DNA of 61,871 bases, taken from contig SHWE01000005.1 of assembly GCA_009693985.1 (NCBI GenBank), positions 1-61,871 of the forward strand, given 5' to 3'. The translations under genes were made by a program, and so were the position numbers. Origin of the DNA: Alphaproteobacteria bacterium. Its GTDB lineage: Bacteria; Pseudomonadota; Alphaproteobacteria; Micropepsales; Micropepsaceae. Below are positions 35,260 through 43,517 of this stretch, piece after piece (within the stretch, counting starts at the first letter, position 1; each line of letters begins with the position of its first letter). The notes under the pieces were generated by a model. The model was not told the DNA's origin, searched no databases, and saw only the letters and a list, made by a program, of their open reading frames with translations.

Positions 35260-36369
35260 ATGAAACGGACGGCTCTTTTGTTGGGTGCGGCCCTTATGGC
35301 GCTCGCGCCCCCTGCGCTGGCGCAGAACCGCACGACCTTGGACATCTATGTGATCGACGTCGAAGGCGGCAACGCCACGCTGTTCGTGCCGCCCTCCGGC
35401 GAATCCGTGCTGATGGATACGGGCAATGTCGCTCCCGCCGCCGCCAAGCGCGATGCCGACCGCATCATGCAGGCGGTGAAGGATGCGGGCCTCACTAGAA
35501 TCGACCATCTCATCACCACCCATTGGCATGGCGATCATTTCGGCGGCATGGCCGAGCTCGCCGCGCAAATTCCTATTCTAGAATATATCGACCACGGGCC
35601 GAACGTGCAGCCGGCGCAAGTCGTCGACGATTTCCTCACCAAGACCTATCCCGGCCTCTACGGAAAATCGAAACGCACAATCGCGAAGCCGGGCGACCGT
35701 CTGCAGGTCGCCGGCCTCGACTGGCGCATCGTCGCTTCGGCTGGCCAGACCCAGACGGCCTCGCTGCCGGGCGCGGGCCGCGCCAATCCCTATTGCGCCG
35801 GCCACACGCCGGGAGAAGACGACCCGACCGAGAACGCGCAGTCGGTCAGCAGCATCATCAGTTTCGGGCGCTTCCGCGTCGCGCATCTGGGCGATCTGAC
35901 CTGGAACAAGGAATTCAACCTGATGTGCCCGGTCAATCGCGTCGGCACGGTCGATCTCTTCGTCGTCTCGCATCACGGCCAGCCGATCTCCAATGCGCCG
36001 GTGCTGGTGCACGCGATGGCGCCGCGCGTCGGCATTCTCAACAACGGCACGCGCAAGGGCGGACAGCCGCCGGCGATGCAAGTAATCGCCTCTTCGCCCG
36101 GCATCGAAGACCTCTGGCAGATTCACTTCTCGCTGCTGTCGGGCCAGGAATACACGCAAGCCGGCATGTTCATCGCCAACGGCGTCGACGAAGCGCAAGC
36201 GGCGATGCCGGTGCAGCCCATCGCCGCGCCGCCACCCGGCCCGAACGCGCCGCCCCCGCCGCAGCACAATGGACCGGCCTTCTGGTTCAAGGTGCAGGCC
36301 AAGCAGGACGGAAGCTTCACGGTCACCAATCAGCGCAACGGCTTCACCAAGACCTACGCCGCCAGGTAG
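35260..36369 (+). CDS. Secreted metallo-beta-lactamase-fold hydrolase
   Basis: Exported protein of 369 residues. The signal peptide is MKRTALLLGAALMALAPPAL, cleaved near residue 21. The metal-binding motif THWHGDHFGG lies at 87-96, giving HxHxDH; further ligands are in AHLGDLTW and VVSHHGQP. The layout (short fold starting LDIYVIDVEGGNATLF) resembles the ComEC C-terminal-like hydrolases. A proline-rich stretch AAPPPGPNAPPPPQ lies near 324-337. ATG 35260 has GGAGG 5 nt upstream. Substrate unknown. Confidence 0.87.
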   Translation: MKRTALLLGAALMALAPPALAQNRTTLDIYVIDVEGGNATLFVPPSGESVLMDTGNVAPAAAKRDADRIMQAVKDAGLTRIDHLITTHWHGDHFGGMAELAAQIPILEYIDHGPNVQPAQVVDDFLTKTYPGLYGKSKRTIAKPGDRLQVAGLDWRIVASAGQTQTASLPGAGRANPYCAGHTPGEDDPTENAQSVSSIISFGRFRVAHLGDLTWNKEFNLMCPVNRVGTVDLFVVSHHGQPISNAPVLVHAMAPRVGILNNGTRKGGQPPAMQVIASSPGIEDLWQIHFSLLSGQEYTQAGMFIANGVDEAQAAMPVQPIAAPPPGPNAPPPPQHNGPAFWFKVQAKQDGSFTVTNQRNGFTKTYAAR

Positions 36370-36570
36370 CTAGGTCGCCGCTTTCGCGCGCGCATATTGA
36401 CGGAGCCAAGTGCGCAAGGAGCCCCAATCGGGGGCGCCTGCGCGCTGGTCCGCGATGGCGCCTTTGCGGAACAGGATCAGCGTCGTGATGCTGCGGATAT
36501 TCTATTGCGCCGCCAGCGTGCCCTCGCGCTCGGTATCGACTTTGAGGAAACGAATCTCCGGCTCGAACGC
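36370..36570 (-). pseudogene. Thioredoxin-2-like C-terminal remnant
   Basis: Reading the minus strand from 36570 gives AAAFEPEIRFLKVDTERE, an amber stop (36502-36504), then NIRSITTLILFRKGAIADQ and an alpha-helical end stopping at 36370. This is the second half of a TrxC-like thioredoxin. The active-site CGPC half is missing, the conserved cis-Pro (RSIPT) has become Thr, and a Tyr or Phe codon is now TAG. It begins immediately after the metallo-hydrolase stop and is antisense to the N-terminal part of the CBS frame. Confidence 0.75.
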
Positions 36571-36834
36571 GGCGGCCTCGCCGGCATCCTCTCCGAACGC
36601 GACATCGTGCATGCCTTCGCCGACAAGGACGAGCGCACGGGAGAATTCACCGTCGGCGACTACATGACCAAGAACGTCGCGGCGTGCATGGAGGCCGACA
36701 CGGTTCAGGAGGTCATGGACATCATGACCCGCTGCCGCTTCCGCCACATGCCGGTGATGGACAAAGGGAAACTGACCGGCATCGTCTCGATCGGCGACAT
36801 CGCCAAGACGCGGTTTCGGTCGAAGCCGAGATAG
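36397..36834 (+). pseudogene. CBS-domain protein, 5'-truncated
   Basis: An open frame of 145 codons from TTG 36397, but only the part from about 36571 (GGLAGILSERDIVHAF onward) resembles the common 140-residue two-CBS proteins. It keeps the end of CBS1, the linker and all of CBS2 (VGDYMTKNVAACMEADTVQE, then HMPVMDKGKLTGIVSIGD). The first about 58 codons are the reverse complement of the thioredoxin remnant and have no protein meaning. Thus the first half of CBS1 is lost. It could still be translated as a chimera, but adenosyl-ligand binding by CBS1 would be broken. Confidence 0.72.
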
Positions 36835-36839
36835 CTACT

Positions 36840-36870
36840 CACCATGGCCGGGCTTGACCCGGCCATGGTG
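36840..36870. terminator. Perfect 13-bp hairpin (terminator and REP-like element)
   Basis: CACCATGGCCGGG, loop CTTGA, then the exact complement, followed by ATTTT. It lies between the CBS remnant and the convergent UbiD gene. The core GGCCGGG-CTTGA-CCCGGCC resembles a dispersed palindromic repeat I associate with many alphaproteobacterial genomes. Confidence 0.7.
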
Positions 36871-36879
36871 ATTTTGAGC

Positions 36880-38475
36880 TTACTTCCCCGGCGGCTCGAC
36901 GGCGAATTTGGAGCCGCGCTCGCAACAACGCCCTTCGGCGTCCTGCCACAGACGTTCGGTCGTATGCAGATGGCCCAACGCGCGCGCCACCGTCTGGAAA
37001 TCGTGGGCCGCGAAACGCTCCGCTATTTCGGTGTAGTACATCGGCTTGTCGCGGATGACGTTCAGAATCTCTTCCGCCAGCGCGGCGGCGGCGCGCTCAT
37101 CGCCCGCGGCGCCCGACGAATCCGCTTTGCCTTTGACGTAATCGCCGATCTTCGCGCTGTCGGCATAGGCGTAAGCGATGCGCTCATAGCGCTCCTTCGG
37201 AATGCCTTCGCTGATCGTCGCGTCGATGCCGATCTTCGCCGTTGTCGGCACTTGGCCGGGCGGTGTCGGCGCCAGCGACGGATCGAGCGGCTTGCCGCGC
37301 GCATTGGTGACGATCAGCACGTCGCGGTCACCCTGCACGCGCGTCGCGATGGCCCATTCGACGTCCATCGGATTGAACACGTCGATGTCGTCATCGACGA
37401 CGACGACATGCTTCAAATCCATCACCGAGAGCGCGGCGAGGATCGCGTTCTTGCCCTCGCCCGCCTGCTTCTTGATCGAGATCACGGCATGCCAGAAGGC
37501 GCAGCCGCCGAGCGTGACATTGATATCCTTCACCGTGACGCCCGCCGTGCGCAGCGCCTGGCGGATTTGCGCGTAGCGCGTCGGCGCCGCCAGCCAGGTG
37601 TTCTCCCACGGCATGTGCAGCGAATAATAGATCGCGCCTTTGCGCATGGAGATCGCCTTGATCCGCACCAGAGGATTCCAATGCAGTCCCCCCATCAGGC
37701 GCGTGAATTCGCCGAAGCGCCCTTCCGGCCACGTCCAACCCGTCGGGAGGATTTCGGCTTCCAGCACGATCTCGGCATCGGCGATGTAAGGCACATCGAT
37801 GGTCTTGCACGGCGCCAGCTCGATCGGCTCCCCGCGCAAGCCGCCGGCAATGTGCATCTCATCGACGCCGAGCGGCGCGCGATAGCCCGACGCCATGATC
37901 TCCAAAGGATGCGTGCCGATGCTGATGGAAATCGGCAGCGGCCGCCCCGCTTTGTAGGCGCGGTCGGCGAACAACCGCATATTGTTTGGCGTCACGATAT
38001 CGATGCCGGTGAGCGCCTTCTCCTTGACGATGAAGCGATAGATGCCGCTGTTCATACCAAGCTCGGGATCGCGCGCGATGACGACGCCGGCCGTGATCAT
38101 CGGCCCGCCATCATAGATCGACGACATCGGGATCGGCAGCTTGAAGAGATCGACGTCGTCGCCAACGACCGTCACCTCGCGCGTCGGCGAGGTGTTGACC
38201 ATGATCGGCGGGATCGGCTTGTCGATGGCCCTCTTCAGCCGCTCTTCGATCTCGCCATAGGTCTTGGCGCCCATCGAGAGCATCGCGCGCTCCCGCGTGC
38301 GGATGATGCCGGAGACGACCGGCATGTCGTAGCCGATCACCTTGTGGAACAGCAGCGCCTTGTCGGATTGATCGACCAGCGTGCCGATATGGCGGATGTC
38401 GACCGGCTGCTTGATGTCGATCAGCTCGTTCGCGCCCCGAAGGCGGTCGAGGAATTGCCTGAAATTTTCCTGCAT
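36880..38475 (-). CDS. UbiD-family (de)carboxylase, copy 2, with C-terminal winged-helix-like extension
   Basis: Prenylated-FMN-type decarboxylase of 531 residues. Landmarks are MNSGIYRFIVK near 143 (core G-x-Y-R), PEGRFGEFTR near 247 with the catalytic Glu pair, and DDDIDVFNP near 367. After the usual end (GIDATISEG, near 419) about 100 residues follow. The last 65 read like a small helix-turn-helix domain: LAEEILNVIRDKPMYYTEIA, then FQTVARALGHLHTTERLW. It is divergent from the CoA-pathway operon at 38598, with an inverted-repeat operator candidate between. Its sequence differs strongly from the UbiD at 20503, so the two are not a recent duplication. Confidence 0.9.
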   Translation of the reverse strand: MQENFRQFLDRLRGANELIDIKQPVDIRHIGTLVDQSDKALLFHKVIGYDMPVVSGIIRTRERAMLSMGAKTYGEIEERLKRAIDKPIPPIMVNTSPTREVTVVGDDVDLFKLPIPMSSIYDGGPMITAGVVIARDPELGMNSGIYRFIVKEKALTGIDIVTPNNMRLFADRAYKAGRPLPISISIGTHPLEIMASGYRAPLGVDEMHIAGGLRGEPIELAPCKTIDVPYIADAEIVLEAEILPTGWTWPEGRFGEFTRLMGGLHWNPLVRIKAISMRKGAIYYSLHMPWENTWLAAPTRYAQIRQALRTAGVTVKDINVTLGGCAFWHAVISIKKQAGEGKNAILAALSVMDLKHVVVVDDDIDVFNPMDVEWAIATRVQGDRDVLIVTNARGKPLDPSLAPTPPGQVPTTAKIGIDATISEGIPKERYERIAYAYADSAKIGDYVKGKADSSGAAGDERAAAALAEEILNVIRDKPMYYTEIAERFAAHDFQTVARALGHLHTTERLWQDAEGRCCERGSKFAVEPPGK

Positions 38476-38535
38476 CGCGGTCTCCTCGGGGCGAGCGCGC
38501 CCAGCGGCTATTTCACACGGCTAATTCGTCTTTTC

Positions 38536-38567
38536 CTAGCCAATAGCCGCCTATCAGGCTAGATAGG
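38536..38567. promoter_or_regulatory. Overlapping inverted repeats, candidate operator
   Basis: Two interleaved inverted repeats: CTAGCC (38536-38541) with GGCTAG (38557-38562), and CCTATC (38550-38555) with GATAGG (38562-38567). They lie in the 122-bp spacer between the UbiD gene and the dehydrogenase that starts the CoA operon. Regulator unknown. Confidence 0.4.
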
Positions 38568-38597
38568 AGCATACCTAACATATCAAGCGAGCACCCA

Positions 38598-39602
38598 ATG
38601 AAGGCCCTTCTCCTCCGCCAGCATGGCGGGCTCGAAAACCTCGAACTCGTGACCGACCATCCGATGCCGGTGGCGATCGAAGGCCATGTCGTCCTGCGGG
38701 TACGGGCGTCATCGTTCAATTATCACGATGTGTTCACGGTCAAGGGCATGCCGGGCATCAAAGTACCGCTGCCGGTGGTGATCGGCCTCGATCTGGCGGG
38801 CGAGATCGCCGAGGTCGGCCCCGGTGTCGAGCGCTGGAAGGTGGGGGCGCGCGTGCTGGTCAACCCCGTCAACAAGAAAAAGGGCCTGATGGGCGAGATG
38901 CTCGACGGTGGGATGCAGGAATATTGCCTCGTCGCCGCCGACCAGCTCATCGCCATGCCCGACAAGGTCAGCTTCGAGGACGCAGCCTCGCTGCCGGTGG
39001 CTTACGGCACCGCGCATCGCATGATCGTCACCCACAACACCGTGAAGAAGGGCGACCGCGTGATCGTTCTGGGCGCGTCTGGCGGCGTCGGCACGGGCTG
39101 TGTCGCGCTGTGCAAATTGTTGGGCGCCGAAGTCATCGCCTGCGCCTCCAGCGAAGAGAAGATGGCGAAGCTGAAGGAGATGGGCGCCGACGAGTGCCTC
39201 GACTACACCAAGGTCGACTGGTCCAAATGGGCGGTCGAGAAATACGGCAAGCCGCAGCGGCGCACCTATGAAGGCGGCGTCGATGTGGTGATCAATTTCA
39301 CCGGCGGCGACACCTGGGTGCCGTCGCTGCGCTGTCTGAAGCGCGGCGGCAAACTGCTCGTCTGCGGCGCGACCGCGGGCTACGACCCGAAGGAGGATTT
39401 GCGCTATGTCTGGAGCTTCGAGCTTCAGATCATCGGCTCGAACAGTTTCTACGACGACAATCTGACGGCGCTGATGCAGATGATCGCGGACGGCACGATG
39501 AAGCCGATGATCGACAAGGTGGTGCCGCTGGAAGGCGCTGCCGAGGGCTTGCGTCTAATCCAGGATCGCAAAGTGATCGGCAAGGTGGTGGTGACGCCAT
39601 GA
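38598..39602 (+). CDS. MDR-family zinc-independent alcohol dehydrogenase/quinone reductase
   Basis: NAD(P)H-dependent oxidoreductase of 334 residues. The N-terminal GroES-like domain has SSFNYHDVFTVKG (37-49), and the Rossmann motif GASGGVGTGC lies near 153-162. The structural-zinc cysteines of true alcohol dehydrogenases are missing; a few residues (NYHD) fit the crotonyl-CoA reductase/quinone reductase branch. First gene of a nine-gene same-strand run; its stop overlaps the thioesterase start (ATGA). It may oxidise an alcohol or reduce an enoyl intermediate. Confidence 0.87.
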   Translation: MKALLLRQHGGLENLELVTDHPMPVAIEGHVVLRVRASSFNYHDVFTVKGMPGIKVPLPVVIGLDLAGEIAEVGPGVERWKVGARVLVNPVNKKKGLMGEMLDGGMQEYCLVAADQLIAMPDKVSFEDAASLPVAYGTAHRMIVTHNTVKKGDRVIVLGASGGVGTGCVALCKLLGAEVIACASSEEKMAKLKEMGADECLDYTKVDWSKWAVEKYGKPQRRTYEGGVDVVINFTGGDTWVPSLRCLKRGGKLLVCGATAGYDPKEDLRYVWSFELQIIGSNSFYDDNLTALMQMIADGTMKPMIDKVVPLEGAAEGLRLIQDRKVIGKVVVTP

Positions 39603-40027
39603 GCGACGAGATCAATGTCGAAAAAGTTCAGGCGCTGATCACACGGGCGCCGTTCCATCAATGGCTGGGGCTGAGTGTCGTCGCCGTGCATGAGGACGGC
39701 ATCGAACTGAAAGCAAAATGGCGCGAGGAATGGGTGGTGAACCCGGAGCGGCGCTACACCCATGGCGGCATATTGGCGGCGCTGGTCGATCTCGCCGCCG
39801 ATTGGGCGCTGGTCAAGAAGACCGGCCGCGGCGTGCCGACCATCGACATGCGGGTGGATTATCACGCCGCCGCGATGCCGGGCGATTTGACGATCAAGGG
39901 GCGCGTCGTGCGGGCGGGCGGGCAATTCTCCTGCGCCGAGGCCCATGTCTATGACGAGAGCGGCAAGCTGCTGGCCAGCGGGCGCGGGACCTATTTCACG
40001 GCGCCGACACCGCCGCCGAAGGCGTAA
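39599..40027 (+). CDS. PaaI-type hotdog-fold thioesterase
   Basis: Acyl-CoA thioesterase of 142 residues. The hotdog signature is THGGILAALVDLAADWAL near 52-69, where the Asp is the catalytic residue of PaaI enzymes. Beta strands follow (IDMRVDYHAAAM). Start and stop overlap both neighbours by 1-4 nt. Such enzymes rescue CoA from stalled aromatic-CoA intermediates, which fits the adjoining acyl-CoA ligase. Confidence 0.88.
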   Translation: MSDEINVEKVQALITRAPFHQWLGLSVVAVHEDGIELKAKWREEWVVNPERRYTHGGILAALVDLAADWALVKKTGRGVPTIDMRVDYHAAAMPGDLTIKGRVVRAGGQFSCAEAHVYDESGKLLASGRGTYFTAPTPPPKA

Positions 40028-41520
40028 TGACGGCGTTTGAAAACCTTGGGCATCTGATCGGGCGCGGCAACGATCCCGAGAAGATCGCGATCGTCGATCT
40101 TGGCGGCGAGACGCCCCCTCGCGAATTCACCTATGGAAAGCTCGGTGCGCTGGCCAATGGCGTCGCGCGCGCGCTGTTGAAGAAGGGTTTGGGACGCGGC
40201 GACCGCGTCGCCATCGTCTCCGCCAATCGCGCCGAATATCTGGCCGCCGTTTTCGGCATCATGCGTGCCGGACTCATCGCGGTGCCGGTGAATTTCAAAT
40301 TTCCGCCCGAGACGATCGCCTTCATCATCAAGGATGCCGGCGCGGATTTCATCTTCTGCGATGCCGCGCGCCGCACCGATTGCCCGCCGGGCGTTCCCAC
40401 GGTCATTTTCGGCGAGGCATTCGAGCACTTCATCGATACCGGCCCGTTCGATGCGGTGCGCCAGGTCAGGCGCGAGCCCGCGATGTTCCTCTATACATCG
40501 GGATCGACCGGTATTCCCAAAGGCGTGGTGCTGTCGCACCAAAGCCATCTTTGGGTGGTCGAAACGCGGCTGAAGGCGCAGGACATTTCGCACCATCGTT
40601 TTCTGGTGGCGGCGCCGCTCTATCACATGAACGCGTTGGCGGTGTCACAGCTTGTCTGTGCGGGCCACGCGACACTCGTGCTGCTGCCGCAATTCACCGC
40701 GGCCGCCTATATCGCGGCAATCGAGAAATACCGCGTCACCTGGGTGACCGCCGTGCCGCCGATGATGGCGATGATGCTGCGCGAGAAAGACCGCATGGCA
40801 CGCGCCGATCTGTCCTCGGTCGAATCCTTGCGCATGGGCTCGGCGCCGGTCAGCGAAAGCCTGATGGCGGCGCTCAAAACCGCGCTGCCCAAGGCCGCGA
40901 TCACCAACGCCTATGGCACGACCGAAGGCGGGCCGGTCGTGTTCGGGCCGCATCCCAAAGGCCTTCCGACGCCGTCGCTCTCCGTCGGCTTTCCGGTCGC
41001 GGGCGTCGAGGTGCGGCTGAAAGGCCGCGACGAGGGCGAGCTCGAAATGAAATCGCCCGCCATTATGAATGGCTATCACAACCGTCCCGACCTCTCCTCA
41101 CCCATCACCAAGGACGGCTTCTATGTCACCGGCGACGTGTTCCGGCGCGACGCGGACGGGTTTTATTTCTTCGTCGGACGCACCGACGATATGTTCGTCT
41201 CGGGCGGCGAGAACATCTATCCGGGTGACGTCGAGCGGATGCTGGAACGCCATCCCGACATCGCGCAAGCGGCGGTGGTGCCGATCCCCGACGACATCAA
41301 GGGCATGAAGCCGGTCGCCTTCGTCGTGCCGCAAGCGGCAAGGCGCCTCAGCGAAGATGAAGTGAAGCAATATGCGCTGAAGCACGCGCCCGCCTATCAG
41401 CATCCGAGGACCGTATGGTTCCTCGAACGCCTGCCGCTGTCCTCCACCAACAAGATCGACCGCAGCGTCCTGATGCGGCTCGCGGCCGAACGCATTGCAA
41501 ATCTGGTGACGCAATCATGA
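40027..41520 (+). CDS. AMP-dependent acyl-CoA ligase (ANL superfamily)
   Basis: Adenylating enzyme of 497 residues that activates a carboxylic acid to its CoA thioester. Motifs: the P-loop-like LYTSGSTGIPKG near 157-168, NAYGTTEGGP near 296-305, YVTGDVFRRDADGFYF near 367-382, the hinge VGRTDDMFVSGGENIYPG near 384-401, and the catalytic Lys in STNKIDR near 475-481. ATG overlaps the thioesterase stop by one base, and the TGA overlaps the next ATG (ATGA). The acid could be aromatic or short-chain; the binding pocket cannot be read reliably. Confidence 0.92.
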   Translation: MTAFENLGHLIGRGNDPEKIAIVDLGGETPPREFTYGKLGALANGVARALLKKGLGRGDRVAIVSANRAEYLAAVFGIMRAGLIAVPVNFKFPPETIAFIIKDAGADFIFCDAARRTDCPPGVPTVIFGEAFEHFIDTGPFDAVRQVRREPAMFLYTSGSTGIPKGVVLSHQSHLWVVETRLKAQDISHHRFLVAAPLYHMNALAVSQLVCAGHATLVLLPQFTAAAYIAAIEKYRVTWVTAVPPMMAMMLREKDRMARADLSSVESLRMGSAPVSESLMAALKTALPKAAITNAYGTTEGGPVVFGPHPKGLPTPSLSVGFPVAGVEVRLKGRDEGELEMKSPAIMNGYHNRPDLSSPITKDGFYVTGDVFRRDADGFYFFVGRTDDMFVSGGENIYPGDVERMLERHPDIAQAAVVPIPDDIKGMKPVAFVVPQAARRLSEDEVKQYALKHAPAYQHPRTVWFLERLPLSSTNKIDRSVLMRLAAERIANLVTQS

Positions 41521-42326
41521 ACACCACCAAAGTCGGGATTGCCGGGCTCGGCGCCATCGGCCGCGCCATCGCCGAGCGGCTTCATCGCGGCGAAGTCGCG
41601 GGCGTTACCCTGGCCGGAATCGCCAGCGGCGACCGCGCGAAGGCCGAGATCTATTTGAAAGGGATCGGCTGCAACGCGCCGGTCATGACGATTGAAGAAT
41701 TGGCGAAGGCCGCCGATTTCGTCGTCGAATGCGCGCCCTCCGCCGTCTTCCGCGAGATCGCCGTGCCGGTGCTGTCGGCGGGCAAGAGGCTGATGGCGTT
41801 GAGCGCGGGGCAAATCCTTCAGAACGACGATCTGATCGCGCTGGCAAAGAAAAACGGCGGGCAGATATTGGTGCCGACCGGCGCGCTGATCGGCTTCGAC
41901 GCGGTCACCGCGGCGGCGGAAGGCAAAATCCATTCGGTGGTGATGACGACGCGCAAACCCGTGAAGGGCCTGCTCGGCGCGCCATACCTCGCGAAGAACA
42001 ATATCGATATCGCCGGATTAAAAGAACCCTTGCGCATCTTCTCCGGCACCGCGCGCGAAGCCGCCATAGGCTTTCCCGAGAACGTCAATGTGGCCGCCGC
42101 GCTGTCGCTCGCCGGCATCGGCGCCGATCTGACGACTATTGAAATCTGGGCCGACCCCGCGCTGACCCGCAACACGCATCGCGTCGTGGTGGAAGCGGAT
42201 TCCGCGCGCTTCGAAATGTCCATCCAGAACGTGCCGAGCGAGAATCCGAAGACGGGGCGCATCACCGCGCTCTCGGCCATTGCCGCGTTGCGCAAATTGC
42301 ACGCGCCTTTGCGCGTCGGCACCTAA
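41517..42326 (+). CDS. Aspartate dehydrogenase-like NAD(P)-dependent oxidoreductase
   Basis: Protein of 269 residues with an N-terminal Rossmann fold (VGIAGLGAIGRAIAERL, 6-22) and the C-terminal aspartate-dehydrogenase domain (GAREAAIGFPENVNVAAALS region near 176-195). Aspartate dehydrogenases make oxaloacetate and ammonia from L-aspartate or the reverse. In catabolic operons such proteins may act on other amino or keto acids. ATG 41517 overlaps the ligase stop. With a citryl-CoA-lyase-like enzyme three genes on, it could handle released oxaloacetate (inference). Confidence 0.83.
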   Translation: MNTTKVGIAGLGAIGRAIAERLHRGEVAGVTLAGIASGDRAKAEIYLKGIGCNAPVMTIEELAKAADFVVECAPSAVFREIAVPVLSAGKRLMALSAGQILQNDDLIALAKKNGGQILVPTGALIGFDAVTAAAEGKIHSVVMTTRKPVKGLLGAPYLAKNNIDIAGLKEPLRIFSGTAREAAIGFPENVNVAAALSLAGIGADLTTIEIWADPALTRNTHRVVVEADSARFEMSIQNVPSENPKTGRITALSAIAALRKLHAPLRVGT

Positions 42327-42361
42327 ATGAACTAGGTTGTGCCCTTGAAGCGGGGGAATTC

Positions 42362-43513
42362 ATGCAAAGCATAGAATGCACGATCCTGCGCGGCGGCAGC
42401 AGCAAGGGCGTCTATATCGAACGCGATTGCTTGCCGCCCGCCGGCGCGGAGCGCGACCGGCAGATCCTCGAAATCTACGGCAGTCCCGATGTGCGCCAGA
42501 TCGACGGGCTCGGTGGCGCCGACAAGCTGACCAGCAAGGTCGCATTGATGGGCAAGCCCACGCGCGCGGATTGCGACATCGATTATCTGTTCGGTCAGGT
42601 CGGCACGGTGATCCCGAAGATCGACTGGACCAGCAATTGCGGAAATCTTTCGGCGGGCGCCGCGCTCTACGCCGTGCATAAGAAATACGTGCCGCTCGAC
42701 GGCGACGCGGCGCGGGTGGCGATCCATCAGGTGAACACGGGCCGGCGTCTGCGTGCGACGGTGCCGCTCAAGGACGGCCACGCGGCGCGATCCGGCGATT
42801 TCGCCATTGGTGGCGTGCCCGGAACGGGCGCGCGCATCGATCTCGATTTCGGCGATTTCGGCGGCGGCGCGATGAAGAAGGGCGTGCTGCCGACCGGCAA
42901 TCCGGTGGATTCCTTCGACGTGCCTGGCCTCGGCCGCATCGATGTCAGCGTCATCGACGCGGCCAATCTCTGCATCTTCGTGCGGGTGGAAGATGTCGGC
43001 ATCGATCCTCTAACCGGCGTCGAGGAATTGCAGGCCAACACCGCGCTGATCGACCGGCTGGAAGCGATCCGCACCACGGTGTCGCGCGATATCGGTTTCA
43101 TCACCGAAGGCGATGTCGAGCAGGAAATGCGCATCCGCGTGAATCCGCTGCTGTTCGCGGTGGCGAGCCCTCGCACCTACAAGGCGCTCAACAACATCAC
43201 CGTCGATGAAAGCGAGCACGACATCCTGTCGCGCTCGATGGCGCGGCGGGCGTTCTCGAAGGCGCATCCCGGCACCGGCTCCATCGGCACTTCGGTCGCC
43301 TGCGGCATCGCGGGAACCATCGCGCACGAAGCCTATCGTGGGCGCACCGTGCGGGGCGAAACCTACAGCGTGCGCATCGGCCATCCCGGCGGGCATCTGG
43401 AAGTGCGCGCCAAATTGGATGCGCTGAGCAACCGGCCGCCGATGCTGCAATCCGCAATTCTCGGCCGCACCGCGCGCGTCATCATGGATGGCTGCGCCTA
43501 TCTCAAGGCGTAA
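42362..43513 (+). CDS. PrpF-family isomerase (aconitate / 4-oxalomesaconate type)
   Basis: Cofactor-free proton-transfer isomerase of 383 residues, diaminopimelate-epimerase fold. The family start motif is ILRGGSSKGVYIER (8-21), then IDGLGGADKLTSK (43-55), and the catalytic Cys in SNCGNLSAGA near 97-106. PrpF interconverts methylaconitate isomers; GalD of the same family tautomerises 4-oxalomesaconate in gallate breakdown. Here the first region looks more PrpF-like. There is no acnD or prpB/prpC in the window, so it is not the standard methylcitrate cycle. ATG 42362 follows a GGGGGAA box. Confidence 0.88.
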   Translation: MQSIECTILRGGSSKGVYIERDCLPPAGAERDRQILEIYGSPDVRQIDGLGGADKLTSKVALMGKPTRADCDIDYLFGQVGTVIPKIDWTSNCGNLSAGAALYAVHKKYVPLDGDAARVAIHQVNTGRRLRATVPLKDGHAARSGDFAIGGVPGTGARIDLDFGDFGGGAMKKGVLPTGNPVDSFDVPGLGRIDVSVIDAANLCIFVRVEDVGIDPLTGVEELQANTALIDRLEAIRTTVSRDIGFITEGDVEQEMRIRVNPLLFAVASPRTYKALNNITVDESEHDILSRSMARRAFSKAHPGTGSIGTSVACGIAGTIAHEAYRGRTVRGETYSVRIGHPGGHLEVRAKLDALSNRPPMLQSAILGRTARVIMDGCAYLKA

Positions 43514-43517
43514 CACG

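Noticed and set aside
36844-38562. Plus-strand open frame of 572 codons opposite the second UbiD gene
   Set aside because: Antisense shadow; the UbiD reading has all family motifs.
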